A stretch of DNA of 56,389 bases from Aestuariibacter salexigens DSM 15300 (lineage in GTDB: Bacteria; Pseudomonadota; Gammaproteobacteria; Enterobacterales; Alteromonadaceae). The position numbers and the translations under genes are program-made. Location: positions 1 to 56,389 of the forward strand of contig NZ_AUBH01000014.1 in the NCBI RefSeq assembly GCF_000429145.1, given 5' to 3'. Below the pieces are notes generated by a model. It had not been told where the DNA came from. It did no database searches and saw only the letters and a list, made by a program, of their open reading frames with translations. Shown here piece after piece: positions 19,315 through 27,845 of the stretch (the first letter of the stretch is position 1; every line of letters starts with the position of its first letter).

Positions 19315-20262
19315 TTATTGCAGCAGTTCGCGCATGCGCTCCTGCACCACTTCTACTAACAGGTCTGGCTGAAATTTAGAGACAAACTTATCGCAACCCA
19401 CTTTTTCAACCATGGCTTGATTAAACCTGCCGCTTAACGACGTATTCAAGGTAATGTACAGGTCTTTCATTCGCGGGTCGGCGCGCACCTCTGCGGTGAG
19501 CATATAACCGTCCATTTCCGGCATTTCCGCATCGGTGATCATCATCAGCAGGTCATTTTGTACATCTTTGCCTTCATCTAACCAGCGCCTTAATAATTTA
19601 AGCGCCCGCAAACCATCCTGCTCTTCAATGATCTCAATGCCAAGCTGAGACAGGGTGTCCCGGGTCTGCTGTCTGGCTGTGGCAGAGTCGTCGACGATCA
19701 ACACCTTTTTGCCTTTCAGGTGATCAACAACCGTCTCATCCAGCACGTCTTCGGATATCTCGATGTGGTAATCGACGATTTCCGCCAGCACTTTTTCCAC
19801 ATCAATGATCTCGACCAGCTCGGTTTTGCCGTCAATCTCAATCTGCGTAATAGCAGTCAGATAGTTCGCTTTACCAATCGAATTTGGCGGCGGCTGAATA
19901 TTGCTCCAGGATGTGTTGACGATATTAAGTACACTGCCAATTAAAAAGCCCTGCACCGTGCGGTTGTATTCGGTAATGATGACGTTGGCATCATGCCGTT
20001 CGTTATCTGCCATAGGCTTCATTTTGATGGCCTGGCGCAGGTCAATGATCGGAATAGATGAACCGCGGTAATTGGTCACGCCGCGCAGATTCTTGTGCGA
20101 ACCCGGCATTTGATTAAATGCGGGGACTGTAATGACTTCTTTCACCTTAAACACGTTGATGGCGAACACGTGTCTGGTACCGAGCCTAAACATTAAAAGT
20201 TCTAGACGGTTTTCCCCTACCAGTTTGGTGCGCTGATCAACAGAGGCAAGGATCCCTGACAT
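19315..20262 (-). CDS. cheV: Chemotaxis coupling protein CheV
   Basis: CheV couples chemoreceptors to the CheA kinase and has its own receiver domain. In this 315-residue protein the CheW-like domain covers about residues 12-160 (RLELLMFRLGTRHVFAINVFKVKEVI, GVTNYRGSSIPIIDLRQAI) and the receiver domain about 185-310 (KVLIVDDSATARQQT, phosphoacceptor Asp in MMITDAEMPEMDGY, conserved Lys near the end in GCDKFVSK). The start ATG at 20262 lies in a 250-base divergent region shared with aceA. It seems monocistronic or weakly coupled to the phosphatase gene downstream. Confidence 0.95.
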   Translation of the reverse strand: MSGILASVDQRTKLVGENRLELLMFRLGTRHVFAINVFKVKEVITVPAFNQMPGSHKNLRGVTNYRGSSIPIIDLRQAIKMKPMADNERHDANVIITEYNRTVQGFLIGSVLNIVNTSWSNIQPPPNSIGKANYLTAITQIEIDGKTELVEIIDVEKVLAEIVDYHIEISEDVLDETVVDHLKGKKVLIVDDSATARQQTRDTLSQLGIEIIEEQDGLRALKLLRRWLDEGKDVQNDLLMMITDAEMPEMDGYMLTAEVRADPRMKDLYITLNTSLSGRFNQAMVEKVGCDKFVSKFQPDLLVEVVQERMRELLQ

Positions 20263-20335
20263 AACTTACTCAATCTCAGAACAAATCTTCGTTAAGGATA
20301 GACCGTGACGTGGAAAATGTCGTCCATCCCGCCAG

Positions 20336-20354
20336 ATTCATTCACACTATGAAT
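20336..20354. promoter_or_regulatory. ATTCAT-N7-ATGAAT palindrome upstream of aceA
   Basis: A perfect inverted repeat ATTCAT / ATGAAT with a seven-base centre lies about 160 bases upstream of the aceA start. The same half-sites recur as the palindrome ATTCATGAAT upstream of glcB. Since a LysR gene lies between the two glyoxylate genes, this could be its operator. This is an inference from two copies only. Confidence 0.35.
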
Positions 20355-20512
20355 GACGATAATGCCACTTATATATTTTATTTATCAGGAGTCGAGGCAT
20401 AGGATGAAGTTATTGCTTTTGAAGCTTCCATAAACAGTTTCAATGTGATGAATGAAAGAGCAACAGCTCTGATGTTTCAGCCATGAACGCTACGGATAAG
20501 AGGATTTTTACT

Positions 20513-22108
20513 ATGTCCCAGTATCAACAAGATCTCGATACTTTCGCTACTTTACGTGCTGCCCAGAACGGTACCTGGAACGGCATCAACCCAGAATATG
20601 CGGCTCGCATGAAAGCCCAGAACCGTTTTAAAACCGGTTTGGATATTGCGCGCTACACCGCAGCCATCATGCGCAAAGATATGCAGGAATATGACCAGGA
20701 CAGCAGTCAGTACACTCAATCACTGGGCTGCTGGCATGGCTTTGTCGGTCAGCAGAAAATGCTGTCGGTGAAAAAGCATCAGGGCACCACCAGCAAGAGT
20801 TACCTGTATCTGTCAGGCTGGATGGTAGCCGCACTGCGCTCAGAGTTTGGGCCGCTTCCTGACCAGTCAATGCACGAAAAAACCTCTGTGCCCGCGTTGA
20901 TTGAAGAGCTGTACACTTTCCTGCGTCAAGCTGATGCCCGTGAGTTGGGTGATTTGTTTAAGCAACTTGATAACGCCAAAGCAAACGGCGGCGACGTTGC
21001 GGCGATTCAGGAAAAAATCGATAACTACGAAACCCACATTGTGCCAATCATTGCTGATATTGACGCCGGGTTTGGTAATGAGGAAGCCACGTACTTGCTG
21101 GCCAAGAAAATGATTGAAGCGGGTGCCTGCTGTATCCAGATTGAGAATCAGGTATCCGACGCCAAGCAGTGTGGTCACCAGGACGGTAAAGTCACGGTGC
21201 CACATGAAGACTTCCTGGCCAAAATCAACGCCGTACGCTATGCGTTCCTTGAACTCGGCGTCGACGACGGCGTGATTGTTGCCCGTACCGATTCATTGGG
21301 TGCTGGTCTGACACAGAAAATTCCGGTATCACAACAGCCGGGCGATCTGGCTGCGCAATACAATGCCTTTTTAGATACTACGCCGGTTAATTCAGTCGCC
21401 GACCTGGATGAAGGTGACCTGGTACTGAAGCAAGATGGTCAGTTAGTCAAACCGGTTCGTCTGCCAAATGGCCTGTTTAAATTCAAGCCCAACACTGGCT
21501 TCGACCGCGTGGTACTGGATTGTATTACCTCACTACAGCATGGTGCCGACTTACTGTGGATTGAAACGGAAAAACCGCACGTGCGTCAGATTGGTGACAT
21601 GGTAGATGCGATACGTGAAGTGGTGCCAAATGCCAAACTGGTATACAACAATTCACCGTCGTTTAACTGGACACTGAACTTCCGTCAGCAGGTATTTGAC
21701 GCATGGCAGGAAGCCGGCAAGGATGTGTCTGGCTATGACAGAGACAGCCTGATGTCTGCCGAGTATGACGGCAGTGAACTGGCTGCCGAGGCGGATCAGA
21801 AGATCAAGAGCTTCCAGGCGGATGCTGCAAGAGAGGCGGGTATCTTCCACCACCTGATCACATTGCCAACGTATCACACTGCCGCACTGTCAACCGACAA
21901 CCTGGCCAAAGGTTACTTTGGTGAAGACGGCATGCTGGCCTATGTGAAAGGCGTACAGCGTCGCGAAATTCGTGAAGGTCTGGCCTGCGTTAAGCATCAG
22001 GCGATGGCAGGCTCCGATCTGGGCGATACCCACAAAGAGTACTTCTCGGGCGAGCAGGCCCTGAAAGCCTCGGGTAAAGACAACACCATGAATCAGTTCG
22101 ATGTATAA
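20513..22108 (+). CDS. aceA: Isocitrate lyase, long (531-residue) form
   Basis: This enzyme cleaves isocitrate to succinate and glyoxylate, the first glyoxylate-shunt step, for growth on acetate and fatty acids. The start ATG at 20513 has GAGGA nine bases upstream; an in-frame ATG at 20483 lacks such a site. Signatures are SGWMVAALRSE, IIADIDAGFGNEEATY, the catalytic KQCGH (Cys220) and VARTDSLGAG. The length and the inserted segment following it place it with the Pseudomonas/Alteromonas long-form enzymes rather than the 434-residue E. coli type. A terminator follows. Malate synthase G lies 1.2 kb downstream, so both shunt enzymes are encoded together. Confidence 0.97.
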   Translation: MSQYQQDLDTFATLRAAQNGTWNGINPEYAARMKAQNRFKTGLDIARYTAAIMRKDMQEYDQDSSQYTQSLGCWHGFVGQQKMLSVKKHQGTTSKSYLYLSGWMVAALRSEFGPLPDQSMHEKTSVPALIEELYTFLRQADARELGDLFKQLDNAKANGGDVAAIQEKIDNYETHIVPIIADIDAGFGNEEATYLLAKKMIEAGACCIQIENQVSDAKQCGHQDGKVTVPHEDFLAKINAVRYAFLELGVDDGVIVARTDSLGAGLTQKIPVSQQPGDLAAQYNAFLDTTPVNSVADLDEGDLVLKQDGQLVKPVRLPNGLFKFKPNTGFDRVVLDCITSLQHGADLLWIETEKPHVRQIGDMVDAIREVVPNAKLVYNNSPSFNWTLNFRQQVFDAWQEAGKDVSGYDRDSLMSAEYDGSELAAEADQKIKSFQADAAREAGIFHHLITLPTYHTAALSTDNLAKGYFGEDGMLAYVKGVQRREIREGLACVKHQAMAGSDLGDTHKEYFSGEQALKASGKDNTMNQFDV

Positions 22109-22137
22109 GTCGACAGACTCTGTTACCCTTCACCAAT

Positions 22138-22160
22138 GGGCAGCTTCGGCTGCCCTTTTT
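22138..22160 (+). terminator. Intrinsic terminator after aceA
   Basis: A 7-bp stem GGGCAGC / GCTGCCC closes a TTCG tetraloop and is followed by five T residues, 30 bases past the aceA stop. It separates aceA from the LysR gene transcriptionally. Confidence 0.9.
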
Positions 22161-22239
22161 CGTATCAGGCTCCGCTGGCATATATTGCCGCAACCGATAT
22201 AATCAGTCGCTGCTGTCATGTACCGGGCGAATTTAACTG

Positions 22240-23187
22240 ATGAATATCTCCAAAGTCGACTTGAACCTGCTGGTCTACCTTGACGTGCTGTTACGTGAAG
22301 GCAGTGTAACCAAAGCTGCCAATCAGCTCAGTATTACCCAGCCGGCGATGAGTAACGGCTTGAAACGCCTGCGAGACCTATTCAAAGACCCACTGCTGGT
22401 GCGCACCAGCGAAGGCATGACCCCAACCCAGCGTGCGCTGGAACTGCAACCGGTGATACGGGATGTACTCAGCAAGCTGGAAGCCTCTATTCAGCCAGAA
22501 ACAGAATTCACCCCGGCGACCAGTACCCGAACCTTTCGCATCATGGCCAGTGACTACGCCGAATCGACGCTGCTGCTGGAACTGGTCAGAACCTTGGGGC
22601 AGATCGCACCGAATATTACCCTAGATTTAATTACGCCAAGTGACGTGACCTTTCACGATGTTGAACAGGGCAAAGTGGATATGGCCATCAACCGCTTTGA
22701 CGAACTGCCGCTGTCGTTTCATCAAAAAGTGGTCTGGTATGATACCTTCGCCTGCGTAGTCAGCAGTGATAACCCTATTGCCAAACAGTTTACGCTGGAT
22801 AACTATCTGAAAAGTACCCATATCTGGGTCAGTAAAACCGGCTTTGGCGTCGGTGTGGGGATCGATCCCAATGAAGTGCAAAAGCTGGGTTGGGTCGATT
22901 CGGAGCTGAATAAGCTCGGCAAAAAGCGTGATATCAGGGTGTTTACCCGCCACTATCACGTAGCGCTGCAGCTGGCTAAAACCCAGAACCTGATTGCTAC
23001 CCTACCCCGTCGTGCAGCAAAAATATTTAAAGACGATCCCACAGTGACCATCCTCGAGCCGCCGTTTGATATCCCGCCTTTTGCGTTAAAAATGGCCTGG
23101 AGCGCATTGTTACAGCATGATGCCGGGCATATCTGGCTGCGTCGCCTGATCGGCGAGGTAGCAGAGCGACTGGCGGAAAATGTCTGA
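22240..23187 (+). CDS. LysR-family transcriptional regulator
   Basis: This 315-residue regulator has an N-terminal winged helix-turn-helix (about residues 5-65: LLVYLDVLLREGSVTKAANQL, ITQPAMSNGLKRLRDLF, LLVRTSEGMTPT) and a periplasmic-binding-type effector domain (about 90-305). It lies between aceA and glcB in the same direction, after the aceA terminator and 119 bases before glcB. Control of the glyoxylate shunt is therefore a reasonable inference, supported weakly by the shared palindromic half-sites upstream of both enzymes. The effector is unknown. Confidence 0.9.
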   Translation: MNISKVDLNLLVYLDVLLREGSVTKAANQLSITQPAMSNGLKRLRDLFKDPLLVRTSEGMTPTQRALELQPVIRDVLSKLEASIQPETEFTPATSTRTFRIMASDYAESTLLLELVRTLGQIAPNITLDLITPSDVTFHDVEQGKVDMAINRFDELPLSFHQKVVWYDTFACVVSSDNPIAKQFTLDNYLKSTHIWVSKTGFGVGVGIDPNEVQKLGWVDSELNKLGKKRDIRVFTRHYHVALQLAKTQNLIATLPRRAAKIFKDDPTVTILEPPFDIPPFALKMAWSALLQHDAGHIWLRRLIGEVAERLAENV

Positions 23188-23202
23188 AAGACATCATAGT
23201 TC

Positions 23203-23212
23203 ATTCATGAAT
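23203..23212. promoter_or_regulatory. ATTCATGAAT palindrome upstream of glcB
   Basis: This 10-base perfect palindrome lies about 95 bases before the glcB start and uses the same half-sites as the aceA upstream repeat. A related ATTCATGCAT occurs near 23275. It is possibly a binding site of the adjacent LysR regulator; the evidence is by repetition only. Confidence 0.3.
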
Positions 23213-23306
23213 TTTATAGCAGGGATATCAATCATAAATTAAACATTAATATCTCACTTCCCTACACTGAGTGCATTCATGCATTACCGACCTGATGAGG
23301 CAACCC

Positions 23307-25478
23307 ATGCAAGGTTATATTCGACGTGGCACCCTGCAAGTCGCAGAACAGTTAGACCGATTCATTAATGACAAAGCCCTGCCCGGCACGGGTATCGACC
23401 AGGACACCTTTTGGCACGGTGTAGAATCCATTCTCACCGACCTGACGCCAATTAACAGTGCGTTACTGGCCAAACGCGAGCGCCTGCAAAGCGAGATAGA
23501 CGACTATTGCGCAGACAAAGACGCGCTGGATGCCGATGACTACCGGCAGTTTCTGACGAATATTGGCTACCTGCAACCCGAGCCTGACGCGTTTACAATT
23601 AGTACAGACAATGTAGATCCTGAAATCGCGACTATGCCCGGGCCACAGCTGGTGGTGCCTATCAACAATGCACGGTACGCGCTTAACGCAGCGAATGCGC
23701 GTTGGGGCAGTCTCTATGATGCGGCGTATGGCACCGATGTGATCGGCGAAGACGGTGGCGCTGAGATGGGTAAAGGCTACAATCCGGTGCGCGGCGACAA
23801 AGTGATCGGCTTTGCGAAAAGCTGGTTAGATAAAATCGCGCCGCTACAGGGTGCCAGCCACAAGCAGGTTACGTCTTACCAAATAGTGGATGGTTCACTG
23901 TCAGCCACACTTGGTGAGCGAGACCCCGTAACGCTGGCTTCGGCTGGGCAACTGGTTGGTTATACCGGCGCTGAAGAGAGCCCGACGGCGCTATTGCTTG
24001 AGCATAACGGTATTCATGTCGAAATTCAGATAGACCGCACTCATCCGATTGGTAAAACCGACACTGCAGGCGTCAAAGACGTGCTAATGGAAGCCGCTCT
24101 GACCACGATTATGGATTGCGAAGATTCTGTCGCTGCAGTAGATGCTGAAGATAAAACCCTGGTGTACGAAAACTGGTACGGTCTTATTAACGGCACCTTG
24201 AGTGTTGAGATGAATAAAGGCGGAAATACGCTGATTCGTGAGATGAATCCGGATCGTACTTACACAGCGCCAGATGGCAGTGAACTCGTTCTCCCGGGTC
24301 GCAGCCTGATGTTCGTACGTAATGTCGGACATCTGATGCGCAACCCTGCGATGTTACTCAACGATGAGCCGGTGTTTGAAGGACTGATGGATGGCATCTT
24401 CACCTCGCTCATCAGTAAACACGATCTGCTGGGCAACGGTCGCTATATAAACAGTAAAACCGGCAGCATTTATATCGTTAAACCGAAAATGCACGGCCCG
24501 GAAGAAGTGGCGTTTACGCGCAGTTTGTTTGAGCGCGCTGAAGCACTGCTCGGGCTTGCTCCTAATACCATCAAGATGGGTATTATGGATGAAGAGCGTC
24601 GCACCACAGTCAACCTCAAAGCCTGTATTGCGGAGGCGAAAGAGCGCGTGGTGTTCATCAATACCGGCTTTTTGGACAGAACCGGCGATGAAATCCACAC
24701 CTCTATGCTGCTTGGCCCGTTTGCGCCCAAGGCAGAACTGAAACAGCGCCCTTGGATCCACGCGTACGAAAAGGCTAACGTCATTAACGGCTTAAGCACG
24801 GGGATGTCGGGCAAAGCGCAGATTGGTAAAGGCATGTGGCCAATTCCGGATCAGATGGACAATATGATGGCGACCAAAATAGGTCATCCTAAAGCCGGTG
24901 CTAATACCGCCTGGGTGCCCTCGCCTACTGCGGCAACGCTGCACGCCTTGCACTATCACGAGGTCGATGTGTTTGCAGTGCAACGGGAATTGGCTGAACA
25001 GTCTTACGATGGCTTACAGGATATTCTGGATGTTCCGCTTCTGGACCGCACTAAAGCACTGTCTGAAGAAGACATTCAGCGTGAGCTGGATAACAACGTT
25101 CAGGGCATTCTCGGCTATGTAGTGAGGTGGGTACATCAGGGCGTTGGATGCTCCAAAGTACCGGACATCAATAACGTGGGTCTGATGGAAGACCGCGCCA
25201 CTCTGCGTATCTCCAGTCAGCACATCGCAAACTGGCTTGAACACGGCATTGTGACTGAACAGCAGGTGCGCGAGTCTATGCAGCGCATGGCAGGACTGGT
25301 CGATGAGCAAAACGCAGGTGATCCTGAGTACATTGCCATGACACCTGATACCAGCAGCGCCATCGGTTTTCTGGCCGCAGAAGATTTGATCTTCAAAGGC
25401 AAAGAACAGCCCAGCGGCTACACCGAGCCTGTGTTGCATGCAAGACGACTGGAAATGAAAGCGAAACTGGCCAGTTAA
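23307..25478 (+). CDS. glcB: Malate synthase G
   Basis: This enzyme condenses glyoxylate with acetyl-CoA to malate, completing the glyoxylate shunt. The start ATG at 23307 gives 724 residues, the usual length of the monomeric G form, and opens [20 protein letters not shown] lies six bases upstream. An in-frame ATG at 23271 would add 12 residues without precedent. Signatures are [16 protein letters not shown], the CoA/catalytic block [20 protein letters not shown], and [11 protein letters not shown]. It is followed by a short terminator-like hairpin. Confidence 0.97.
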   Translation: MQGYIRRGTLQVAEQLDRFINDKALPGTGIDQDTFWHGVESILTDLTPINSALLAKRERLQSEIDDYCADKDALDADDYRQFLTNIGYLQPEPDAFTISTDNVDPEIATMPGPQLVVPINNARYALNAANARWGSLYDAAYGTDVIGEDGGAEMGKGYNPVRGDKVIGFAKSWLDKIAPLQGASHKQVTSYQIVDGSLSATLGERDPVTLASAGQLVGYTGAEESPTALLLEHNGIHVEIQIDRTHPIGKTDTAGVKDVLMEAALTTIMDCEDSVAAVDAEDKTLVYENWYGLINGTLSVEMNKGGNTLIREMNPDRTYTAPDGSELVLPGRSLMFVRNVGHLMRNPAMLLNDEPVFEGLMDGIFTSLISKHDLLGNGRYINSKTGSIYIVKPKMHGPEEVAFTRSLFERAEALLGLAPNTIKMGIMDEERRTTVNLKACIAEAKERVVFINTGFLDRTGDEIHTSMLLGPFAPKAELKQRPWIHAYEKANVINGLSTGMSGKAQIGKGMWPIPDQMDNMMATKIGHPKAGANTAWVPSPTAATLHALHYHEVDVFAVQRELAEQSYDGLQDILDVPLLDRTKALSEEDIQRELDNNVQGILGYVVRWVHQGVGCSKVPDINNVGLMEDRATLRISSQHIANWLEHGIVTEQQVRESMQRMAGLVDEQNAGDPEYIAMTPDTSSAIGFLAAEDLIFKGKEQPSGYTEPVLHARRLEMKAKLAS

Positions 25479-25497
25479 ATGCTGGCCTTTCTTATTT
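25469..25497 (+). terminator. Probable terminator overlapping the glcB stop
   Basis: GGCCAG / CTGGCC with a seven-base loop that includes the glcB stop codon is followed by TTTCTTATTT. The stem is short and the T-tract interrupted, so efficiency may be modest. Confidence 0.55.
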
Positions 25498-25558
25498 GAC
25501 CAAGACACTTGCGTGAATAACGCTTACACTATGCCGCGTTCGAATAAAGAGAGTGGTT

Positions 25559-26509
25559 ATGACGGTCAACATCGCAGACGCATTTATTGACACGATTAAA
25601 ATTGAATCTCGCGCGGTTCAACAGTTGGTAGATAAGGTTCCTGACAATCTGGATGCATTAATTGCACGGATCCTTAACTGTCAGGGCAAGCTGATTGTCA
25701 CCGGTATGGGCAAGTCCGGTTTAATAGGCCGAAAAATTGCCGCGACCCTCTCCAGCGTTGGCACGCCAAGCTTTTTTGTGCATCCTGCCGAAGCCTACCA
25801 TGGCGACCTGGGCATGATCACCGCACAGGATATTGTGCTGGCCATCTCCAATTCCGGCGAGACAGAAGAGATCCTGAAACTGATTTCTTTTCTGTCTCAG
25901 CAAGGTAACTATCTGGTCAGCATGACCGGAAACCCAGAATCGACACTGGCGCGTCACTCGGATTTTCATTTCGATGTAGCGGTTGAGCAGGAAGCCTGTC
26001 CTCTGCAGCTTGCACCCACTTCATCCACAACAGCCACATTGGTGACTGGCGATGCACTGGCCGTCACCTTGATGAAAGCCAGACAGTTCACCCCGGAAGA
26101 CTTTGCCGTATTTCATCCGGGCGGCTCACTGGGCCGCAGACTGCTCACTACCGTTGAAAACATCATGCGCAAAGACACACTGCCACTGGTAAATGCCGAT
26201 ACACCATTGATTGATGTAGTCAGCACAGTGACCAGCGGCAGACTAGGCATTGCGATTGTAGTAGATAAATCTGAAAAGCTGGCCGGCGTAATAACCGATG
26301 GCGATTTACGTCGCGCCATGGAAAGCGAAAAAGAGCGTTTCTTTACACTCAGTGCCCAGCACATTATGTCCGCCCACCCCAAAACGATCCCAAGCACGGC
26401 ATCATTGGTAGACGCCGAAGAGATGATGGCGAAGTACAAGGTCAATACCCTGCTTGTGTCGGATAACGCGCAAGATGTAGCCGGAGTGGTGCAGATTTAC
26501 GATTTGTAA
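25559..26509 (+). CDS. kdsD: Arabinose-5-phosphate isomerase-like protein (KdsD/KpsF/GutQ family)
   Basis: This 316-residue protein would interconvert ribulose-5-phosphate and arabinose-5-phosphate, the first step of Kdo synthesis for LPS or capsule. An N-terminal SIS domain (about residues 35-175) shows VTGMGKSGLIGRKIAATL, FVHPAEAYHGDLGM and SNSGETEEIL. The central GDALAVTLMKAR and FHPGGSLGRRLLT are followed by two CBS domains to the C-terminus. The start ATG at 25559 is preferred to GTG 25553. It stands alone, upstream of the surface-polysaccharide region and away from an lpt/kdsC cluster, so it may be a second, capsule-type copy (KpsF-like). The exact paralog name is uncertain. Confidence 0.88.
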   Translation: MTVNIADAFIDTIKIESRAVQQLVDKVPDNLDALIARILNCQGKLIVTGMGKSGLIGRKIAATLSSVGTPSFFVHPAEAYHGDLGMITAQDIVLAISNSGETEEILKLISFLSQQGNYLVSMTGNPESTLARHSDFHFDVAVEQEACPLQLAPTSSTTATLVTGDALAVTLMKARQFTPEDFAVFHPGGSLGRRLLTTVENIMRKDTLPLVNADTPLIDVVSTVTSGRLGIAIVVDKSEKLAGVITDGDLRRAMESEKERFFTLSAQHIMSAHPKTIPSTASLVDAEEMMAKYKVNTLLVSDNAQDVAGVVQIYDL

Positions 26510-26736
26510 GGCCCCGGACAGCCGCTACGCGCCTTCCACGGAGACGAGAGAGGGTTGTCGTCCCCGTGGGAGCGAAATTTGTCACCCCCGCAATGCTCTT
26601 GGGCGGGGGTCGCACGCTGGAAACTAATCATTCCCACTGTACTTTTGGTCACCAAACTGTCAGGTTTTTTTACACTTTCAACAGTGCTTAAAACAAGCAC
26701 ATTTATATCCTTATGAAAAACAAGGTCTTTTACGAT
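26510..26736. other. Intergenic region with hairpins and a REP-like element
   Basis: No gene is seen. A 12-bp imperfect inverted repeat (26536-26547 with 26558-26569, CCACGG / CCGTGG ends, one mismatch, ten-base loop) follows the kdsD-like stop by about 26 bases and may act as its terminator, though no T-tract follows. A REP-like repeat comes next, then an AT-rich stretch leading to the sigma-54-like promoter. Confidence 0.5.
26584..26610. repeat. REP-like palindromic repeat, copy 1
   Basis: ACCCCCGC / GCGGGGGT flanks a central AATGCTCTTGG. The core CCCGCAATGCT-TTGGGCGGG recurs with one base change at 27738-27760, on the other side of the PEP-CTERM gene. The form is that of extragenic palindromic (REP) elements of this bacterial group. 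Confidence 0.6.
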
Positions 26737-26752
26737 TGGTATAAATTATGCA
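26737..26752 (+). promoter_or_regulatory. Putative sigma-54 (-24/-12) promoter of PEP-CTERM gene
   Basis: TGGTATAAATTATGCA places GG and GC exactly ten bases apart, as required for RpoN promoters. Transcription would begin near 26763, about 28 bases before the start codon of the PEP-CTERM protein. PEP-CTERM genes in exosortase bacteria are known to be activated through RpoN with the PrsK/PrsR pair, which is not in this window. The match is less perfect than that at 43014-43029. Confidence 0.6.
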
Positions 26753-26790
26753 ATTTATTTTTATAAATAAGTGGCACAAGGTAACCAATC

Positions 26791-27732
26791 ATGCGTACTT
26801 ATCTCTTACTTTTGCTAATGCTTGCCCTGTCAGGTTCTGCATTCGCTGTTACTATTAATTGCCAGGATCCACATTATTTACCCGGTGGTTCATCTCCTTC
26901 AGGGGTATGGATTAATTCCGCGATAGCCACTGACACCAATTTTCAGGTGGTCCCTCCAGGGTTTTCAATTTATGCCACCGATTGTGAAGGCTTGTTTGTA
27001 GGTAATGACAACCCCCTGCCTACACTAAATACAGGCGGTATGGGAGACGGATTACTAAACGGTGCAGACCAAACAGGTGGACATAGAGACCCAGACTTAG
27101 ATCCTAACACTGCTTTTGAACCAGGTGCGTTTATCACTGTCGCTGATTTACAGGATTTGGTAGGTAATGATGGCGTAAACGATCCCGGTTGGATTTTATT
27201 GGGTAAAGATGAAGCAGGCACTGGCGATTGGACTGCGGGTAATTTTGCGGACACCAGCAACTGGAACCTTCCACAAACACTAGGCATATTTGACTTAACA
27301 CAATACCTCACCATCGGTATCACCTGTTCTTATGGGTCGTTTGGTAGTGGCTGTGGTGCTGGCGATTGGAATTTAACCTTCACAGATCCAACTGGTTTAT
27401 TGAATGCCCTAGCGGGAACCGTGTTTGGCGATAGCTTTTTCGACCATCTCGCATTCAGTTTCAAAGCGGGTGGTGAGTTTGTGGTTTACGACTTTGACTT
27501 TAATCTGATCAATGCAGCAACCAATGGTGCATTTGATTTGTCAGTGCCTCATAACTTTGAAGGGACATTCGATGTGGCCTCTCTATTTGGCACAACGGAC
27601 ATCTCTCACCTGACTATTTGGGCAAGAGATCCGGTGGATAGCTCGACAGTGAACGAACCAGCTCCAATATTACTTATGCTTTTAGCCACTGGATTGCTAG
27701 CAATACGTTCGAGGAAAATAACAGGTAAATAA
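26791..27732 (+). CDS. PEP-CTERM sorting-domain protein
   Basis: This 313-residue secreted protein has an N-terminal signal peptide (MRTYLLLLLMLALSGSAFA, cleavage about residue 19). Its mature body is rich in Gly, Asp, Asn and Thr with a few cysteines, typical of exosortase substrates. The C-terminus fits the sorting tag: NEPAPILLMLLATGLLAIRS, i.e. a PEP-like motif, a hydrophobic helix and a basic end RSRK. Exosortase would cut at the tag and release or anchor the protein at the surface. No known catalytic domain was recognised. It has its own sigma-54-like promoter and is flanked by two REP-like repeats. Confidence 0.85.
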   Translation: MRTYLLLLLMLALSGSAFAVTINCQDPHYLPGGSSPSGVWINSAIATDTNFQVVPPGFSIYATDCEGLFVGNDNPLPTLNTGGMGDGLLNGADQTGGHRDPDLDPNTAFEPGAFITVADLQDLVGNDGVNDPGWILLGKDEAGTGDWTAGNFADTSNWNLPQTLGIFDLTQYLTIGITCSYGSFGSGCGAGDWNLTFTDPTGLLNALAGTVFGDSFFDHLAFSFKAGGEFVVYDFDFNLINAATNGAFDLSVPHNFEGTFDVASLFGTTDISHLTIWARDPVDSSTVNEPAPILLMLLATGLLAIRSRKITGK

Positions 27733-27737
27733 GGTTA

Positions 27738-27760
27738 TTCCCGCAATGCTATTGGGCGGG
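27738..27760. repeat. REP-like palindromic repeat, copy 2
   Basis: ATTCCCGCAATGCTATTGGG followed by CGGGG repeats the core of the element at 26584-26610. It sits five bases after the PEP-CTERM stop codon and may double as a weak transcription stop or mRNA-stabilising hairpin. Confidence 0.6.
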
Positions 27761-27845
27761 GCCGACGGGATCTGAAATTCCTACACTTATTAGAAACTTA
27801 TGCTACCTTGCAGAGATGAACACTTTGCAATGATTACAACGGATT

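Noticed and set aside
24354-24761. Long antisense frames within glcB
   Set aside because: They lie opposite the conserved malate synthase core and carry no signature of their own.
26536-26569. Hairpin after the kdsD-like gene considered as a firm intrinsic terminator
   Set aside because: The stem is good but no T-tract follows on either strand, so it is only mentioned within the intergenic entry.
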